Part shown: piece after piece, positions 44,100 through 52,689 of the stretch | Position numbering within the stretch: position 1 is the first letter of the stretch | Layout of the letters: each line of letters starts with the position of its first letter | Assembly: GCA_002238485.1 (NCBI GenBank) | Contig: MPMG01000012.1 | Coordinates: 1 to 64,000 of the forward strand | DNA length: 64,000 bases | Direction: 5' to 3' | DNA from: Chloroflexi bacterium bin20 | GTDB taxonomy: Bacteria > Chloroflexota > Anaerolineae > Aggregatilineales > Phototrophicaceae | Notes under the pieces: model-generated | Databases searched by the model: none | What the model was told of the DNA's origin: nothing | Seen by the model: the letters and a program-made list of their open reading frames with translations, nothing else | Program-made: the position numbers and the translations under genes

Positions 44100-44900
44100 A
44101 TGACACAGGAACGATTTGCAAATCAAACCGTCATCGTGACGGGCGCGGGCGAAGGCATCGGCTGGGAAGTGGCTCGTCAATTCTGCCAGGAAGGCGCGTC
44201 GGTGCTGCTCAATGACATCTTGCCCGAGCGCGCAACTGTCGCCGCGGAGGCTATCGCCGAGCAGACCGCTGGACGCTGCTTGCCTGTGCCGGGCGATGTC
44301 GCCGATATCGAGCTGGCGCCTGGGCTGGTGGCGCGGGCGGTTGAGGAATTCGGCGCGCTGGATGTCTGCGTCTGCAATGCCGGGCTGACATCGTGGGGCG
44401 ACTTCTTCAGCTATGCGCCAGCCGACTTTGAACGGGTGGTGAATGTCAATTTGCGCGGCACTTATTTTTTGGCGCAGGCGGCGGCGCGGCAATTTCGGGC
44501 ACAAGGACGCGGTGGGCGCATCGTGCTGATGTCGTCGGTCACCGGACACCAGGCTGTTCCTTACCTCAGCGCCTATGGCATGACCAAAGCCGCGCTGGAA
44601 ATGCTGGCGCGCAACTTGGTGCTGGAGCTCAGCCCGCATGGCATCACCATCAACTGTGTGGCGCCTGGCGCAGTGATCACACCGCGCAACCTGGGCGACG
44701 ATCCCGATTATGAAACGACCTGGGCGGCGCTGACACCGACTGGAGAAGCTATCCAGACAGCCGATATCGCCAATGCTGTGCTCTTTTTGGCAGCGCCCGC
44801 GGCCAGCCAGATCACCGGGCAGGCGCTGGTGGTCGATGGCGGCTGGAGCAGCACCAGCCCCATCCCGAATATGGACTATGGCAAGGATTATGAAAATTGA
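44100..44900 (+). CDS. SDR-family oxidoreductase (probable sugar 1-dehydrogenase type)
   Basis: 266 residues with AGGAGAG before the ATG. Classical SDR: TGAGEGIG (cofactor loop), CNAGL (NAG), catalytic S-Y-K in VLMSSVTGHQAVPYLSAYGMTK, and a C-terminal TGQALVVDGGWSS. An acidic residue after the second strand (LLNDIL) suggests NAD. Next to a xylonate-type dehydratase, oxidation of xylose, arabinose or a related sugar is plausible but unproven. Ends with a non-family tail, PIPNMDYGKDYEN. Confidence 0.85.
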   Translation: MTQERFANQTVIVTGAGEGIGWEVARQFCQEGASVLLNDILPERATVAAEAIAEQTAGRCLPVPGDVADIELAPGLVARAVEEFGALDVCVCNAGLTSWGDFFSYAPADFERVVNVNLRGTYFLAQAAARQFRAQGRGGRIVLMSSVTGHQAVPYLSAYGMTKAALEMLARNLVLELSPHGITINCVAPGAVITPRNLGDDPDYETTWAALTPTGEAIQTADIANAVLFLAAPAASQITGQALVVDGGWSSTSPIPNMDYGKDYEN

Positions 44901-44966
44901 TAGGCCTGTCGCCGGGGGCGAATTCGCCGAAAGCGCCTTAGGTACCGCTCCGAGGTCGGCTGCGAC

Positions 44967-47219
44967 TTAGTCCACCAATTCTTGAACGAGACGATTGGTG
45001 GTTGAGAGCCGATCGGACAATATGCTGGCGATTAGCACATGAATCGCCGCAGCTGTTTGCGGGTCTGTCGCTTCCATTCGGCGCAGCGCTTCGTGGCTCA
45101 ACCGTTGCAATATGCCGCCTTCGGTCACGATTATGGAAGCAGAGCGCGCTTTGCCCAGATAAAAGCCGACTTCGCCAATCACGACGCCGGCTGTCATGCT
45201 GCGCAAGCGCAATTCACGCTCCCCCTCAACATGCAGTAGAACATCGACACGTCCCGATTCGATGAAGTACATGGCATCGGATGCGTCACCCTGGTTGAAG
45301 ACCGTGTCGCCAGCTTTGGTTTCAATTCTTTCGAGATACTTCGGCAATATGTCCAGGTCGGGCCTGCCGATATGTGCGTGTTCAGCCAGCAGCTGCGCCA
45401 CAGTCAGGTGCGCGGCATCCTGCAGATTGTTCTCTTTCAGCAGCGCGCTTTCGCACCATTCCAGCGCGTGATCCAGATCGTCGAAGGTTGCGGGCTTGTC
45501 GGGTCCCTCTGCAACGATTCCGCCATCACCCAGAATTGGCTGCAAATGCGGCGCCACATTCGAAACCAGCAGCTCGATGCCCTTGTCGTCCGACAATTTC
45601 TTCAGTTTTTGGAAGTCGACAATCGTTGACACATCAAAGCCGCGCACAGATTTGAAGTCGAGAATCATAAACTGGATGCGACTGTCTGTCGTCGAGACGC
45701 GCGATTTGACATGTTCGTAAAAGCGGTAGGCGGTGCCAAAAAAGATGAAACCCTGCAAACGTATTATGAGAATCTTATCGCCTTCCTTTTGCAGCAGTTG
45801 GTTCTGCGCGAAGGAGCGGTCGAGATTGCTGCGATAAAAGCGCCCCGTGTATTCCTGTTTGATGACCTCCATCCGGCTGTATTCCAGCACAAAGAAGGAG
45901 ATGGCCACCATGACACCGACGTAGAAGCCCGCCAATAAACCGAAGAATGCGGTGGCCAGCGCGATGACGACGATTACAAGGTAATCCTGCCGCGGCAAGC
46001 TGGACCAACTATCCAGCAGCCACTCTTTCATGAATTGCAAGCCGAAGAACATCAACAATCCGGCGGGAAGAAAGCGAGGAATCAGCGAAAAGACGCCGCC
46101 GCCTATCAAGAGTGTTAGTGTGAACATGAGCGCGAGGATGACGCCGACCAGGCGGCCATAGACGCGCATTCCATGCACCAGCGCAGAGGAGATGGGACCG
46201 TGATAGGCAACAACACCGCCGCCTGAGATGGCGGAGGCTATGTTTGCGATGCCATTGACGACAAATTCGCGATTGAAGTCCAGTTCGCGGCCAACGACAA
46301 TTTCCTGCGCGCTGGCTCTAAGGAATAGATTCAGTATACAGACTACGACCAGCGTCAGAACATGTCCGGCGCTTGCAACGATGGTGCCTGGTTCAATCTG
46401 CGCGATTGCGGAGAAATCGGGCAATTGCCAATTCATCGTGTTGGAAACATCGGGCAATAGCCAACCGGCCTCTGACAAGCTGTTCACATCGCCGACGACA
46501 ACATATGCCCAGATATAAAAGAGAATAAGGGAGGCCAAGATTGTGCCCGGCATAACCAACGTGCTCTTGATGCGAATCCGCATCCCCAGAATGAACAAGG
46601 CAAAGACCACAGCGGGCAACCAGCGTGAAAAGACTTCGCTTTCAAAGAGAACGGGCAAAGACGCCATGGTAAGTCTAAGGTCAAGCAAAACCATGAAGCC
46701 GGCATTGAAGATCAGCCAGCCCAAACCCGCCATAAAGCCGCCTACGATGGGATAAGGGATATAACGGATCAAAGCCCCGGCGCGCGCCATGCCCAGCAGC
46801 GCGATTGAGCCCCCTGTAATGACGGAGGCAAGCACAATGACCAGATACACCAGCGCGAATAACTGCTCCGCTGGCATATCAGCCGGCGCTGTCGCGATCA
46901 CACTACCGGCGATCAGGCCTTGGATCACCGCTGTCGGACTCTGCGGAATCACTTGAGTCGCATGGTCCGAACTGAAGAAGGACGTGATTAAAACGGCGAC
47001 GATTTCGCTAACCAACACAATAGCCAGCCCGGCGGCGAAAAAACCAGACAGCTTGCCGTGGAAGATCAGCCGGGCATAGGAAGGCATCGCGCTGGCCATA
47101 AGCAGCCAGATGATGGCGCTGGTGAATGCGCTTCGCAATATCATTTGCGGTTGGAGCGCATAGCCCAAGGTTTGGCGTAGTGTCCTGTCCGATGCGTCTG
47201 GCGAGAATCTCTGTGCCAC
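44967..47219 (-). CDS. SulP-family anion transporter with STAS and cyclic-nucleotide-binding-like domains
   Basis: 750 residues. About eleven hydrophobic segments (30-440) of the SulP/SLC26 family, including FMAGLGWLIFNAGF and a SSALVHGMRVYGRLVG segment. A STAS domain follows (about 480-590, with RIQFMILDFKSVRGFDVSTI), then a CRP-like cNMP-binding barrel (about 620-740, with DTVFNQGDASDAMYFIESGRVDVLL and GVVIGEVGFYLG). SulP carriers move sulfate, bicarbonate or other anions. The added barrel may sense a nucleotide or dock regulators; the phosphate-binding Arg expected in cAMP binders (RSA-type) appears as LGKARSASI. Monocistronic. Confidence 0.9.
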   Translation of the reverse strand: MAQRFSPDASDRTLRQTLGYALQPQMILRSAFTSAIIWLLMASAMPSYARLIFHGKLSGFFAAGLAIVLVSEIVAVLITSFFSSDHATQVIPQSPTAVIQGLIAGSVIATAPADMPAEQLFALVYLVIVLASVITGGSIALLGMARAGALIRYIPYPIVGGFMAGLGWLIFNAGFMVLLDLRLTMASLPVLFESEVFSRWLPAVVFALFILGMRIRIKSTLVMPGTILASLILFYIWAYVVVGDVNSLSEAGWLLPDVSNTMNWQLPDFSAIAQIEPGTIVASAGHVLTLVVVCILNLFLRASAQEIVVGRELDFNREFVVNGIANIASAISGGGVVAYHGPISSALVHGMRVYGRLVGVILALMFTLTLLIGGGVFSLIPRFLPAGLLMFFGLQFMKEWLLDSWSSLPRQDYLVIVVIALATAFFGLLAGFYVGVMVAISFFVLEYSRMEVIKQEYTGRFYRSNLDRSFAQNQLLQKEGDKILIIRLQGFIFFGTAYRFYEHVKSRVSTTDSRIQFMILDFKSVRGFDVSTIVDFQKLKKLSDDKGIELLVSNVAPHLQPILGDGGIVAEGPDKPATFDDLDHALEWCESALLKENNLQDAAHLTVAQLLAEHAHIGRPDLDILPKYLERIETKAGDTVFNQGDASDAMYFIESGRVDVLLHVEGERELRLRSMTAGVVIGEVGFYLGKARSASIIVTEGGILQRLSHEALRRMEATDPQTAAAIHVLIASILSDRLSTTNRLVQELVD

Positions 47220-47306
47220 AATTCTCTCTTTATGGCTGCGGATAGTCGCTCACAGGCTTCCAGCTGCTATGCCGTCCCGCTTGAACATGGCCACGCTGAT
47301 AAACAG

Positions 47307-47951
47307 TCATACCGAAGCGGACAGCAGCTTTTCAAAACTGGCGCGCCAACCCGGCGAAAGCGACGCTAGTTTTCGGGCGCGTCGGGCGGTATCGCGGTCG
47401 GATTTGTCCAGGTAGAGCGCGGCGTTGACCTGTGTCACTGTCAATTCCGCCGGGCTGCGTTCTACAAGTGCGATCGGTTCACCAGCCTCGACCCGCCCCT
47501 CTTGCAAGACGCGCGCATAAAAGCCCGGGCGGTTGGCTGCCAGGAATGTTTTCTCGAAGCCTGCGATGCCCATTTTGTCCGCCAGCTTGTAACAGGGCAC
47601 GCGCGGCTGTGATACCTGGATGAGCGCGCCGCCGATGCGGTAGATATCACCGATGCAAGCCTGGCTCTCCAGCAATCCCAACGTGGTCAGATTCTCGCCA
47701 AATTGCCCATAGCGGAAGTCGCGCCGCCCCAGCTGCGCCGCCCAGTAGCTGTAATTTTCGTGTGCATAGCAATAGATGGCGCGGTGGGGTCCGCCGTGGG
47801 CTTTCAGGTCGGCTTGCGCATCGCCTTGCAAGCCCAGCCTCCGCAGCCAGATCTGCCCCATCTGCACGGATTTGTAGATGCCCGTCTGGTATTGGCGTCC
47901 ATTGGCATCGACAGCCTGCAGCTGCCCGAAATTGACCGACAGCAGCATCAT
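47307..47951 (-). CDS. MOSC-domain protein (YiiM-like)
   Basis: 214 residues. MOSC core with GDAQADLKAHGGPHRAIYCYAHENY, FGENLTTLGL, IGDIYRIGGALIQVSQPRVPCYKLA (conserved Cys) and GFYARVLQEGRVEAGEPIALVER, followed by a three-helix C-terminal extension as in YiiM. Such proteins reduce N-hydroxylated bases or carry sulfur with the Mo cofactor. The molybdenum hydroxylase in this window is a conceivable partner, but it is distant. Its start overlaps the stop of the upstream gene (ATGA), implying co-translation. Confidence 0.88.
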   Translation of the reverse strand: MMLLSVNFGQLQAVDANGRQYQTGIYKSVQMGQIWLRRLGLQGDAQADLKAHGGPHRAIYCYAHENYSYWAAQLGRRDFRYGQFGENLTTLGLLESQACIGDIYRIGGALIQVSQPRVPCYKLADKMGIAGFEKTFLAANRPGFYARVLQEGRVEAGEPIALVERSPAELTVTQVNAALYLDKSDRDTARRARKLASLSPGWRASFEKLLSASV

Positions 47952-48355
47952 GGCGCATCGTCCTTTTCCAGCCGCCGCTTGCGCGAGCGAATGTGGTCGA
48001 GCACTTCCTGGGCTGGTGTGGCGGCTTCCAGGTAGTCGCTGCGCGCCCGGTCTATCGCACTGAGTCGTTCGCGGGCCAACTCATCTTCTGCATCGCCCTG
48101 GTCATCGGCGCTGTGAAAATCTGTATCCGGCAACGGGTCGCTTGCGCCGCTGGATTCGGCTAGTTCGTCCGACATGGCTTCGGGTTGATCGCGACCTTCC
48201 AGAACGATTTTGTAGAAGGCGAATCCGCCGATAGAAATGAGCGCCAGCGGCACAATCAACTGCAGGGCGGTGGAAACCAGGCTCAGCAAGCCCAGCGCCA
48301 GGATCACCAGCAGGACCGCGATGACCAACTGCCGGATGCGTCTGTCCGTCATCAT
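47948..48355 (-). CDS. Small membrane protein with acidic cytoplasmic tail (hypothetical)
   Basis: 135 residues starting at either of two adjacent ATGs (48355 or 48352). Two closely spaced hydrophobic segments (about 9-24 and 27-49), then an acidic stretch (SDELAESSGASDPLPDTD) and a basic helical end (RSRKRRLEKD). No family recognised. Translationally coupled to the MOSC gene by a 4-bp overlap, so the two probably work together or are co-expressed. Confidence 0.65.
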   Translation of the reverse strand: MMTDRRIRQLVIAVLLVILALGLLSLVSTALQLIVPLALISIGGFAFYKIVLEGRDQPEAMSDELAESSGASDPLPDTDFHSADDQGDAEDELARERLSAIDRARSDYLEAATPAQEVLDHIRSRKRRLEKDDAP

Positions 48356-48404
48356 GTGTCGATTACCGTCAAACAGCGTCAATTGCCGATATTGTAGCGC
48401 AGGT

Positions 48405-48592
48405 TAGCCCCCTCGGTCCCCCTGAAAAGTCGGCGAGAGGCAATTGCCGATCCTTGCGTCCCCACATTCAAGGTGGAGTAGGGGCGAGCAATTGGGTCGC
48501 CCATTTTATCCAATCGCCGGCTAATCGCTAGCGAACATAGAACACAAGAGGTTTTCTCTGTGCCCTCTGTGTCTCTGTGGTGAATCCCTTTA
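48405..48592. repeat. Family A, B and C repeats in series
   Basis: 48407-48440: family A (CCCTCGGTCCCCCTGAAAAGTC, degenerate, in two blocks). 48478-48505: family B (TAGGGGCGAGCAATTGGGTC then GCCC). 48540-48585: family C in inverted orientation (GTGCCCTCTGTGTCTCTGTGG). All three families side by side in one gap. Confidence 0.7.
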
Positions 48593-48605
48593 GAGGAGCG
48601 TCGCT

Positions 48606-49349
48606 CTATGCCGCGCCGACGATGTGCCGCACGACCAGTTCTTCGCTGGCTTCGGCACGCGGGATATTCGCCACCACTTGGCCGCGCCGCATGATCACCA
48701 GCCGGTCGGCCACCGCCATGACATCGTGCAAGGTGTGGCTGATCAAAATGACCGGGATACCGCTTTCGCGCAGGGAGCGGATGAGCGCCAAGACCTTGCG
48801 CTGCTCGGGAACGGCCAGGGCGGCGGTTGGCTCGTCCATGATCATCAACTGCGCCTGCCAATAGAGCGCGCGCGCGATGGCCACTGCCTGCCTCTGTCCG
48901 CCGGACAGATTGACCAGCTTCTGCTTCAATGAGGGGATGTGAATGTCGAGTTGGTCGAGGGCGCCAGCCGCTTCGCTGCGCATGCGCTGGTCGTCGGTGA
49001 CTGGCAGCAATCTCAGCAGACGCCGCGTCAGCTCCTTGCCCAGGAAGACATTCGCGCCGACATCGAGGTTTTCTGCCAGCGCCAGGTCTTGATAGATGGT
49101 CTCAATGCCGCGCTGGCGGATATCGGCGGGGGCGTGCCCGGTGATGTCTGCGCCTTTGAAACTGACATGGCCTGTTTCGGGTCGATACACGCCGGAGATG
49201 CACTTGATCAACGTTGATTTGCCAGCGCCATTGTCGCCCAGCAGCGCCACGACCTCGCCCGCGCTCACTTCAAAATCGACATCGTCCACGGCTGTCAAGC
49301 CACCAAAGTGCTTGCTGATGCCGCGCGCTGTCAAGACAGGTTCAGGCAT
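48606..49349 (-). CDS. Ribose-type sugar ABC transporter ATP-binding protein (single domain)
   Basis: 247 residues, one ABC domain only: [16 protein letters not shown] (Walker A), ETIYQDLALAENLDVGANVFLG, LSGGQRQAVAIARALY signature and LMIMDEPTAALAV. Sequence is of the RbsA/MglA class but with one domain as in FrcA; it would act as a homodimer. Its start overlaps the permease stop by 8 bp. Last gene of binding protein-permease-ATPase. Confidence 0.92.
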   Translation of the reverse strand: MPEPVLTARGISKHFGGLTAVDDVDFEVSAGEVVALLGDNGAGKSTLIKCISGVYRPETGHVSFKGADITGHAPADIRQRGIETIYQDLALAENLDVGANVFLGKELTRRLLRLLPVTDDQRMRSEAAGALDQLDIHIPSLKQKLVNLSGGQRQAVAIARALYWQAQLMIMDEPTAALAVPEQRKVLALIRSLRESGIPVILISHTLHDVMAVADRLVIMRRGQVVANIPRAEASEELVVRHIVGAA

Positions 49350-50463
49350 TGGATTGGAACCTTTCCAGCGCCGCTTGCAGCTGATTGACCAGCACGGCGA
49401 TGATGATGACCACGCCGACCACGATGAACTGCCAGATCGACTCGATATTCAGGATCACCAGTCCGGTCTGCAGCACAGCGATAATCAGCGAGCCGACCAC
49501 CGCGCCCATGATGTCGCCTTCGCCACCGAAGAGATTCGTCCCGCCGATGACAACTGCCGCCACCGATGACAGCAGCGCTGCCTCGCCGGCCTGGGGCGCG
49601 CCGGCCGTGAAGCGAAACAGGTGCAAAACACCCGCGATGCCCGCCGTCAAGCCACAGATGATGTAAATGATGATCAGGTGACGATCGACATTGATGCCGC
49701 TGCGCCGCGCCGCTTCTTCGCTACCGCCGATGACATAGGTGTGTCGCCCGAATTTACTGCGCGCCAGGATGAAAGCGAAGACCAGCACCACCAGCGCCGT
49801 GATGATGACGGGATAGGGCAATAGCTGGCTGACCAATCGCAACTGCTGGGGCGGCAGGTCGGCTGGCAGCGCGAACCACTCGAAGCCGCGGTCGGGGATG
49901 TAATAGAGCAGGCTGCCATTGCCGATCATGCGCAGCGATTCGCGCAATTCTGCCGAAAGTCCGCGCACCACCTGCTGTCCATCGGTGAGCAGGAAAGCCG
50001 CGCCGCGCACAATGCCAAACATGCCCAAAGTGGCGATAAAAGGCGGCACTCTGATCTTTGCCACCAGCACGCCGTTGACCAGGCCGGGTATCAGCGCCAC
50101 CAGCAGACCGGCGAAGACACCCACCAGCATGGCATAAGCGACATCGTTGCCGCTTTCTGCCAGGTCGCGCATGACCCGCGCCGTCGTCACCGATGACAAG
50201 CCGACCGTCCAGCCGATGGACAAATCGATGCCGGCGGTGATGATGACATAGGTCTGCCCGATCGACATCAGCATGATCAAGGTGCTGGTCGTCAAGATGG
50301 ACGCGAAGTTGCGTACGGAGAAGAAGCCCATCCCCGTAAGCGAGAAGAAGATCACCAAGCCCAGCAGGAAGAAGTAAGACCAGCTCTTGGTGAGGAAGTC
50401 GATGAAACGCGAGTCGACCAGCGATTGGCGCTGCGCCGCGCCCAGTTTGGATGGCAGTTGCAT
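49342..50463 (-). CDS. Ribose-type sugar ABC transporter permease
   Basis: 373 residues with eight to ten hydrophobic segments of the BPD_transp_2 family. Typical blocks: YVIITAGIDLSIGWTVGLSS, GLVNGVLVAKIRVPPFIATLGM, GRHTYVIGGSEEAARRSGI and IGGTNLFGGEGDIMGAVVGSLII. A roughly 70-residue polar insertion (ELRESLRMIGNGSLLYYIPDRG) lies mid-protein, larger than in RbsC. It forms the channel for the sugar bound by the tandem binding protein upstream. Confidence 0.92.
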   Translation of the reverse strand: MQLPSKLGAAQRQSLVDSRFIDFLTKSWSYFFLLGLVIFFSLTGMGFFSVRNFASILTTSTLIMLMSIGQTYVIITAGIDLSIGWTVGLSSVTTARVMRDLAESGNDVAYAMLVGVFAGLLVALIPGLVNGVLVAKIRVPPFIATLGMFGIVRGAAFLLTDGQQVVRGLSAELRESLRMIGNGSLLYYIPDRGFEWFALPADLPPQQLRLVSQLLPYPVIITALVVLVFAFILARSKFGRHTYVIGGSEEAARRSGINVDRHLIIIYIICGLTAGIAGVLHLFRFTAGAPQAGEAALLSSVAAVVIGGTNLFGGEGDIMGAVVGSLIIAVLQTGLVILNIESIWQFIVVGVVIIIAVLVNQLQAALERFQSNA

Positions 50464-50499
50464 GGCTCTTTCTGGTTCTCCTAGCGAAATTGACCTCAG

Positions 50500-50632
50500 C
50501 CGCCCCCTCGGCCCCCCCGAAAAGTCGGGGGGAGGCTATACCCCACCCCCAGCCCCTCCCCGACAGGTCGGAGAGGGTAGCCAAGTCTCTCGCATCCCCC
50601 CATCCTGACGGGGGGCGAGGGGGTTACGGTGG
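50500..50632. repeat. Cluster of family A palindromes in the sugar importer operon
   Basis: Three palindromic blocks: 50513-50532 (CCCCCCGA / TCGGGGGG, AAAG loop), about 50546-50577 (CCCCTCCCCGACAGGTCGGAG) and about 50597-50626 (CCCCCATCCTGACGGGGGG). They separate the binding-protein gene from the permease gene and may form mRNA hairpins that protect or attenuate the upstream message. Confidence 0.75.
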
Positions 50633-52528
50633 TTAGCCAGTGTAGATGAAGCGCGCGACATCCGGGTCGTCTACATTGTCGATGGTGATGACGGCGTATC
50701 CGGTGGGCACGCGCGCGGGCATGGAGGTGACGCCGCGCAGATTGGCGACTTGCGCGATCACGCCCATATAGCCCATATCGGCCGGTTTTTGGGCGATGAC
50801 CAGCGAGACGATGCCATCGCGCAGGAACTGGATGTTTTCTTCGCCGGCGTCAAACAGCGCGACTTCGACTGCGCCTTGCAAACCGGCATTTTGGATGGCG
50901 TTGCCAGCCCCGACCGCGCCAAACAGGTTGGTGGCGAACATGCCAACGATATCCGGGTTGGCTTGCAGAACAGCCGCCGTCTGCTGCTGAGCCATATCGG
51001 CGCTGTTTTCGTTGTAGTCGACGCGGGCAACGACCAGTCCACGAGCGTCAGCGGCCATCAGGCAGCCTTCTTCGCGCTGGTCGGTGGTGCTGATGCCGGG
51101 TCGCGTGTTGGTTACATAGATTTTCGAGCCTTCTGGCAGCGCGTCAGCCAGTGCCGAGCAGGCGATATAGCCGCCCTGGGTGTTGTCCGAGCCGATGTAC
51201 GTCATCGGGAAGGTGACCTCGCCATCGGCATAATTGCCATCGCCGATGAAGGTATCGACGGTCAGCACGGGGATGCCGGCTTCGTGCGCCGATTGCAGCA
51301 CGGGGATAGACTGCTCTTTGTCGTTGGGCGCGGTAACCAGCGAGTCGATATCGCCACGCGCGATCAAGGCTTCGATGATGGGCGCGGAGACGGTGACATC
51401 AAAACGTTCTGGATCTTGCTGGATGACATTGATGCCCAGGCGACCAGCCGCTGCATATACGCCGCGCGACATGGTGATATAGAAGGGATCGGGATTGACG
51501 CCGGGCACGAAGGCCAGGTTGTAGCTGTCATCGAGCGCTGGCGCCGGGTCGGTCGTGTTGCTGGTATAGATGAAGCGCGATACCGCCGGGTCGTCCACAT
51601 TGTCGATGGTGATGACGGCGTAACCTGTGCCGATGCGCGCCGGGATGCTGCCGACGCCGTCCAGGTAGGCTGTCGCCAGCGCCACGCCCAGGTAGCCCAT
51701 GTCGGCGGGTTTTTGGGCGATGACCAGCGAGACGATGCCATCGCGCAGGAACTGGATGTTTTCTTCGCCGGCGTCAAACAGCGCGACTTCGACTGCGCCC
51801 TGCAAACCGGCATTTTGGATGGCGTTGCCAGCCCCGACCGCGCCAAAGAGGTTGGTGGCGAACATGCCAACGATATCCGGGTTGGCTTGCAGAACAGCCG
51901 CCGTCTGCTGCTGAGCCATATCGGCGCTGTTTTCGTTGTAATCGACGCGGGCAACAACCAAACCGCGATCGTCAGCGGCCATCAGGCAGCCTTCTTCGCG
52001 CTGGTCGGTGGTGCTGATGCCGGGTCGCGTGTTGGTTACATAGATCTTCGAGCCTTCTGGCAGCGCGTCAGCCAATGCCGAGCAGGCGATATAGCCACCC
52101 TGCGTATTGTCCGAGCCGATGTAACTGATGGGGAAGGTGACCTCGCCATCGGCATAATTGCCATCGCCGATGAAGGTATCGACGGTCAGCACGGGGATGC
52201 CGGCTTCGTGCGCGGCTTGCAGCACGGGGATTGATTGTTCCTTGTCGTTGGGGGCGGTAACCAGCGCATCCACATCGCCACGCGCGATCAAGGCTTCGAT
52301 GATGGGCGCGGAGACGGTGACATCAAAGCGCTCGGGGTCTTGCTGGATGATATTCAGCCCCAGGTCGGCTGCGGCTTGATATACGCCTGTCGACATGGTG
52401 ATGTAGAAGGGGTCGGGATTGACGCCCGGCACAAAGGCAATGGTATAGCCATCGTCTTGCGCCAGCGCGCCCGGCGCCAAGCTGACCAAGAGCATCAGCA
52501 GGGCGATCAAGAGCAGTAATCGTTTCAT
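50633..52528 (-). CDS. Ribose-type sugar-binding protein with two near-identical tandem domains
   Basis: 631 residues from the ATG at 52528 (GGAG upstream). Signal peptide 1-23, then two complete type I periplasmic-binding domains repeating every 308 residues (924 bp), with a short linker TSNTTDPAPALD. Each contains FVPGVNPDPFYIT, ARGD(V/I)D(A/S)LVTAPNDKEQ and YGVITIDN-type ends. About 200 central residues are almost identical even at DNA level, while both ends differ, which suggests a recent duplication or gene conversion. Family members normally have one domain (about 310 residues). The ligand is probably a pentose or other monosaccharide given the adjacent GH51. Confidence 0.92.
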   Translation of the reverse strand: MKRLLLLIALLMLLVSLAPGALAQDDGYTIAFVPGVNPDPFYITMSTGVYQAAADLGLNIIQQDPERFDVTVSAPIIEALIARGDVDALVTAPNDKEQSIPVLQAAHEAGIPVLTVDTFIGDGNYADGEVTFPISYIGSDNTQGGYIACSALADALPEGSKIYVTNTRPGISTTDQREEGCLMAADDRGLVVARVDYNENSADMAQQQTAAVLQANPDIVGMFATNLFGAVGAGNAIQNAGLQGAVEVALFDAGEENIQFLRDGIVSLVIAQKPADMGYLGVALATAYLDGVGSIPARIGTGYAVITIDNVDDPAVSRFIYTSNTTDPAPALDDSYNLAFVPGVNPDPFYITMSRGVYAAAGRLGINVIQQDPERFDVTVSAPIIEALIARGDIDSLVTAPNDKEQSIPVLQSAHEAGIPVLTVDTFIGDGNYADGEVTFPMTYIGSDNTQGGYIACSALADALPEGSKIYVTNTRPGISTTDQREEGCLMAADARGLVVARVDYNENSADMAQQQTAAVLQANPDIVGMFATNLFGAVGAGNAIQNAGLQGAVEVALFDAGEENIQFLRDGIVSLVIAQKPADMGYMGVIAQVANLRGVTSMPARVPTGYAVITIDNVDDPDVARFIYTG

Positions 52529-52689
52529 GAGATGGGCTCCTTTTTGAACTGAACGAGTGCTGAGCGGGAGGTTTGCAATGCCAAAGAGGCACACAAGCCA
52601 ATAGTCTAGCGTGTGTTGGGTGGCGGCGCAAACAATCGCCTGTGGTTCAACTTTTGGTCTTTCGTTTGCCATTTGATACACTCCTGCGC

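Noticed and set aside
50750..52234. 494-codon open frame opposite the tandem sugar-binding protein
   Set aside because: Antisense shadow; Arg/Asp/His-rich with no domain.
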